NCBI GenBank assembly: GCA_000716465.1
Contig: JNWL01000052.1
Location: 1-40,654, forward strand
Direction of reading: 5' to 3'
Length of the DNA: 40,654 nt
Source: Streptomyces bikiniensis
Lineage (GTDB): Bacteria; Actinomycetota; Actinomycetes; Streptomycetales; Streptomycetaceae
Each line of letters starts with the position of its first letter. Positions within the stretch are counted from its first letter, which is position 1. The position numbers and the translations under genes were made by a program. The notes under the pieces are model-generated. The model made no database searches and was not told where the DNA came from. It was given only the letters and a program-made list of their open reading frames with translations. Of this stretch, positions 38,167 through 40,654 are shown piece after piece.

Positions 38167-38197
38167 CGAGGGGCCCGGCCAATGGCCGGGCCCCTCG
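38167..38197. terminator. Strong bidirectional terminator
   Basis: CGAGGGGCCCGGCC (38167-38180) and GGCCGGGCCCCTCG (38184-38197) are perfect 14-bp arms around AAT, followed by TTCTT on the plus strand. It closes the minus-strand gene ending at 38213. The region 37904-38166 shows no gene. Confidence 0.8.
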
Positions 38198-38212
38198 TTC
38201 TTGTGCTGCTGG

Positions 38213-38566
38213 CTACCGGGGTAACCCGGGCGCCACGCTGGCCGGAGCCGGTGGAGTCGGCGCCTGCGTCGCACCGCCGCCTCCGCTGCCGAGCGCCGCC
38301 AGGATCAGCAAGAGCAACAGCAGCCCGCCTCCGCCGGCCGCCGCGGCGGCCGGGGCCCCGATCTGCCGGTGGTGCGCCCGTACGTAGGAGCCGTCCGCCC
38401 GGTAGTGCCCCCGCACCCTGATGGTGCGGACGGTCTCCGGCAGGGCCTGCGCCTCCGGTGCTCTGCGAGGGGAGGGGATACGGCCCGACGCCGGACGGGA
38501 CCGTCGCGTATGGGGCCGGACGTAGGAGCCGTCCTTGCGGTAGTGACCTAGAACGTGATGAGCCAT
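38213..38566 (-). CDS. Membrane protein with two GHYR-DGSYV-H-R motifs
   Basis: A 117-residue protein; ATG 38566 has GAAGGACGG upstream. It begins MAHHVLGHYRKDGSYVRPHT and repeats the motif as VRGHYRADGSYVRAHHR near residue 55. A poly-Gly/Ala stretch then leads into the membrane helix GLLLLLLILAALGSGG (about 80-95), and the C-terminus is Pro/Ala-rich. A third copy of the motif is the N-terminus of the protein at 37475-37852. The motif (aromatic-R-x-DG-x-x-V-x-x-H-x-R) is found in many bacterial small proteins, but I know of no assigned function. A terminator follows. Confidence 0.6.
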   Translation of the reverse strand: MAHHVLGHYRKDGSYVRPHTRRSRPASGRIPSPRRAPEAQALPETVRTIRVRGHYRADGSYVRAHHRQIGAPAAAAAGGGGLLLLLLILAALGSGGGGATQAPTPPAPASVAPGLPR

Positions 38567-38736
38567 GGGGACCGTCCTTCGATCAGTCGAAGAGGTACGC
38601 GATGACGGCTCTGAGCCGCATCTCTCACGGTAAGACCCACCACTGACAACCATGCCAAGCCCCCGCTCACGAGCCCGGACCCGGGCCGAGGGGTGCACCG
38701 AAAGGGGGCTGCAGAGTTGCTCCAGGAGTTGCCCTA

Positions 38737-39636
38737 AGAGCTCGTAACGCGATCATGATCGAGCCTTCTTGAGTCTTCTCCAGCAGATGAGACTGCAGGC
38801 GAGGGAGACGAAGGTGTCGTGGAGTTCGGTGCGGCGTTCCCAGCGGACGGCGAGGCGTTTGAACTGGTGGAGCAGGGCGAAGGTCTGCTCGACAACATAG
38901 CGGAGCTTGCCCAGGCCCTCGATGTTCTGGGCGCCTCTGCGGGAGATGACCGGGAGGATCCGGCGCTTGCGGAGTTCGCGCCGGTTGGGGTGGGAGTCGT
39001 AGCCCTTGTCGCCGAGGAGGGACTGAGGGCGTCGGCGGGGCCGCCCTGGGCGGCCGGCGACGGGAGGGATGCCGTCGATCAGGGCGAGGGTCTGGGTGAC
39101 GTCGTTGACGTTGGCGGCGGCGGTGATGACCGTCAGCGGGGTGCCGCGTCCGTCGCAGATCAGGTGGTGCTTGCTGCCCGTCTTCAGCCGGTCGACCGGC
39201 GACGGACCGGTGTCAGCTCCCCTTTTTCGCGCGGACGTGGGAGCCGTCGACGCACGCTCTGGACCAGTCCAACTCGCCGGCCGCGTCTATTTCGGCGAGC
39301 AGGACCCGGTGCAGCCGGTCGAAGACCCCGGCCTTCTGCCACCGCCCCAGGCGCTGCCAGCAGGTCTGCCCGGAGCCGAACCCCAGTTCCAGGGGCAGCA
39401 GTTGCCAGGCTACGTCGTTGTGCAGCACGTACAGGATGCCCTGCAGGCGCATCCGGTCCGGCACCGGCCGGGGGCCGGGAGCCTTCTCGGGCCAGGGCGG
39501 CAGCAGCGGCTCGATCAGCGCCCACAGGTCATCGTCCACGATCCACGGCCGGGTACTCGCACCATCCCGAACGGCCGAATCATCACACCGGTCACGGCCG
39601 ACCACGGACGTTCAACAAGATCGTGTTACGAGCTCT
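38737..39636 (-). mobile_element. IS5-family (IS427-type) insertion sequence, apparently intact
   Basis: An element of 900 bp. AGAGCTCGTAAC starts the left end and its reverse complement closes the right end, with two or three mismatches over the next bases. The transposase, on the minus strand, has the two-frame layout of the IS427 group. The element is different from the one at 6073-6950. Confidence 0.8.
38753..39605 (-). CDS. IS5-family transposase made by frameshift (two reading frames)
   Basis: The first frame runs from 39605 to 39213: WALIEPLLPPWPEKAPG, LQGILYVLHNDVAWQLLPLE, CVDGSHVRAKKGS. At the A5G4 run (39219-39227) the protein moves one base forward into the second frame, GADTGPSPVDRLKTGSKHHL, GDKGYDSHPNRRELRKRR, VVEQTFALLHQFKRLAVR, ending LKKARS at 38753. 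The DDE residues are the D of VDGSH, the D of GDKGYD and the E of VVEQ; all are present. This is the usual arrangement of the group, where a programmed shift yields active transposase. The split at a slippery run is what is expected, so the element may still be functional. Confidence 0.85.
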
Positions 39637-39642
39637 ACGAAC

Positions 39643-39662
39643 CTCATTCTGAAACGATCAGT
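39643..39662. repeat. Solo terminal repeat of the IS element type at 6073-6950
   Basis: CTCATTCTGAAACGATCAGT is the exact reverse complement of the left end at 6073-6092. No matching second end or transposase of this type is nearby. It is wedged between two other insertion sequences. Confidence 0.7.
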
Positions 39663-40560
39663 GAGCCTCTTTCATCCTGTGCTGGAGGGTGAAATGGGCT
39701 GGTCAGCAGGTGTGGTGACGAGGCAGGGCCCCTCGTCGTTGGCGTGGTGATCTCACTCAACACGCTGGCGACCGAAGGGGCCCTGGTGGTTCCGTATCCT
39801 GCCATGCTCGACGTCCCGCACGAGCTGGTCGAGCACGTTGCCCGGCTGCTCCACGAGCATCGCCAAGCCCGCAACACCCGCTGGCGCAAGCTCGGATGCT
39901 TCAAACAGGCTCTGCTCACGCTGGTCCATCTGCGGAAGAACGAGACGTTCTCCCAGCTCGGAGCCAGTTTCGGGATATCGCAGGCCACCGCCTGGTGGTA
40001 CGTCGACGAGACTCTGGACGTCCTGGCCGGCTGGGCTCCCGGCCTCCACGAAGCGCTCACCGGCCTTGGTGAAGGCGACTACGTCATCGTTGACGGCACG
40101 CTGATCCCCATCGACCGCATCCGTGCGGACGAGCCGTATTACTCGATGAAGCACCGCCGGCACGGCATGAACGTGCAGGTCATCGCCCATCCTGACGGCA
40201 CACCTCTGTGGTTCTCGCGTGCGACACCGGGCCGCACCCATGATCTGGCCGCAGCCCGGGCCCACGGGATCGTGCAGGCCTGTCTGACGCGGCAGATCCT
40301 TGTCCTGGCGGACCGCGCCTACCAGGGCGCCGGCGCCACCGTCCGCACCTCGTACAAAAACCACCGCGAACAGCCCGATCACTACCAGCAGTTCAACCGC
40401 GACCACGCCCGACTCAGAGCTCCCGGCGAACGCGCCTTCGCACAGCTCAAATCCTGGCGGATCCTCCGCCGGGCCCGATGCTCCACCCGCCGCATCAGCA
40501 CCATCGTCCAAGCCATCCACACCCTGATGACCTGCAACTATTCAGGATGAAAGAGGCTCA
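39662..40560 (+). mobile_element. IS5-like insertion sequence with DDE_Tnp_4 transposase, intact
   Basis: An element of 899 bp with perfect 18-bp terminal inverted repeats, TGAGCCTCTTTCATCCTG at 39662-39679 and its reverse complement at 40543-40560. One complete transposase gene on the plus strand. Its left end abuts the solo repeat at 39643-39662. Confidence 0.88.
39744..40550 (+). CDS. IS5-like transposase (HTH_Tnp_4 + DDE_Tnp_4)
   Basis: A 268-residue transposase. The N-terminal helix-turn-helix (ETFSQLGASFGISQATAWWY) is followed by the DDE domain: YVIVDGTLIPIDRI (first D), ILVLADRAYQGAGATV (second D) and RAPGERAFAQLKSW (E). GMNVQVIAHPDGTPLWFS and TPGRTHDLAAARAHG are family signatures. 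All catalytic residues are present. GTG 39744, or the next codon GTG 39747, is the start. It is a distant relative of the fragments at 11510-11715 and 13304-13595, but not the same element. Confidence 0.92.
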   Translation: MVISLNTLATEGALVVPYPAMLDVPHELVEHVARLLHEHRQARNTRWRKLGCFKQALLTLVHLRKNETFSQLGASFGISQATAWWYVDETLDVLAGWAPGLHEALTGLGEGDYVIVDGTLIPIDRIRADEPYYSMKHRRHGMNVQVIAHPDGTPLWFSRATPGRTHDLAAARAHGIVQACLTRQILVLADRAYQGAGATVRTSYKNHREQPDHYQQFNRDHARLRAPGERAFAQLKSWRILRRARCSTRRISTIVQAIHTLMTCNYSG

Positions 40561-40654
40561 ATGATTGACGTGTGTGAGGGGTCGGGGGCTTGGTCGGGTT
40601 GCCGGTCGGCCGCGGGTGAGTCGGTGGACCATGATGCCGATCACGGCCCAGCGG
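40558..40654 (-). CDS. C-terminal tail of an unidentified protein, possibly a transposase (cut by window edge)
   Basis: Minus-strand frame WAVIGIMVHRLTRGRPATRP then SPRPLTHVNH ending in TGA. The TGA is supplied by the terminal repeat of the adjacent IS element, so the original protein probably ran further before that insertion. It may be the end of another transposase, but only 32 codons are visible and the family is uncertain. Confidence 0.35.
   Translation of the reverse strand, partial: RWAVIGIMVHRLTRGRPATRPSPRPLTHVNH

Noticed and set aside
38130..38175. tRNA-like string (GGGAAAGAGCAACCGC and a TTATAAG loop)
   Set aside because: Only three anticodon-stem pairs form, and the acceptor and T arms are missing; the stretch runs into a terminator. 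It could be an attachment-site scrap but cannot be supported.
1..40654. CRISPR arrays, rRNA genes and complete tRNA genes
   Set aside because: No regularly spaced repeats of 24-40 bp and no rRNA or complete tRNA structures were seen while reading both strands.

Overview
The window reads as a high-GC actinobacterial chromosome arm, almost certainly Streptomyces. GC is about 70% with strong third-position GC. Many starts are GTG, and one is TTG. The gene content is typical of the genus: an anti-sigma/STAS module, a transmembrane Ser/Thr kinase, LysR and TetR regulators, a secreted Rhs/YD-repeat protein and a Tap/Tpg-type telomere protein pair. The density of insertion sequences, pseudogenes and orphan regulators suggests accessory DNA on a chromosomal arm or an integrated linear plasmid, not the conserved core. 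No search was run; every call comes from reading the sequence.

Layout. 0-2.2 kb: two RsbW-like ATPases around a STAS protein, then a lone glycine-cleavage H protein. 2.2-6.0 kb: decayed fragments (HNH nuclease, two remnants of one small helix-turn-helix family), a RidA-like protein, and a LysR/MFS divergent pair. 6.1-8.9 kb: a dead IS5-type element, a Ser/Thr kinase and a 62-bp IS-end remnant. 8.9-10.8 kb: a LysR/short-chain dehydrogenase divergent pair around a perfect palindrome. 10.8-14.0 kb: a scrap-yard in which two native genes on opposite strands are each cut by fragments of the same transposase family, flanking an intact NADP-binding protein and a frameshifted gene. 14.4-21.3 kb: a giant secreted Rhs protein with an unrecognised C-terminal tip, followed by a three-helix membrane protein that is a candidate immunity protein. 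21.4-25.7 kb (minus strand): two small coupled genes, an LtrA-type membrane protein and a secreted PI-PLC-like enzyme with a beta-propeller. 25.8-30.0 kb: a TetR repressor, twin operators, a sterol-desaturase-type hydroxylase coupled to an SRPBCC protein, and a CocE/NonD hydrolase.

30.2-38.6 kb looks like a plasmid-derived or mobile module. It holds a small leader ORF, a divergent tap-tpg-like operon behind two short inverted repeats, a GNAT/TetR cassette bracketed by 50-bp inverted repeats, small proteins, a large hairpin, a GTCACAC repeat cluster, and a minus-strand set of membrane-anchored proteins. That set shares a GHYR-DGSYV-H motif and is coupled to an Mrr-like nuclease. 38.7-40.65 kb: back-to-back IS elements with a solo IS end and the tail of another coding region.

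The strongest candidates for something undescribed are the Rhs tip with its putative immunity gene, the divergent Tap/Tpg pair whose Tap half carries polymerase-palm-like motifs, and the motif-sharing membrane protein/Mrr nuclease cluster.
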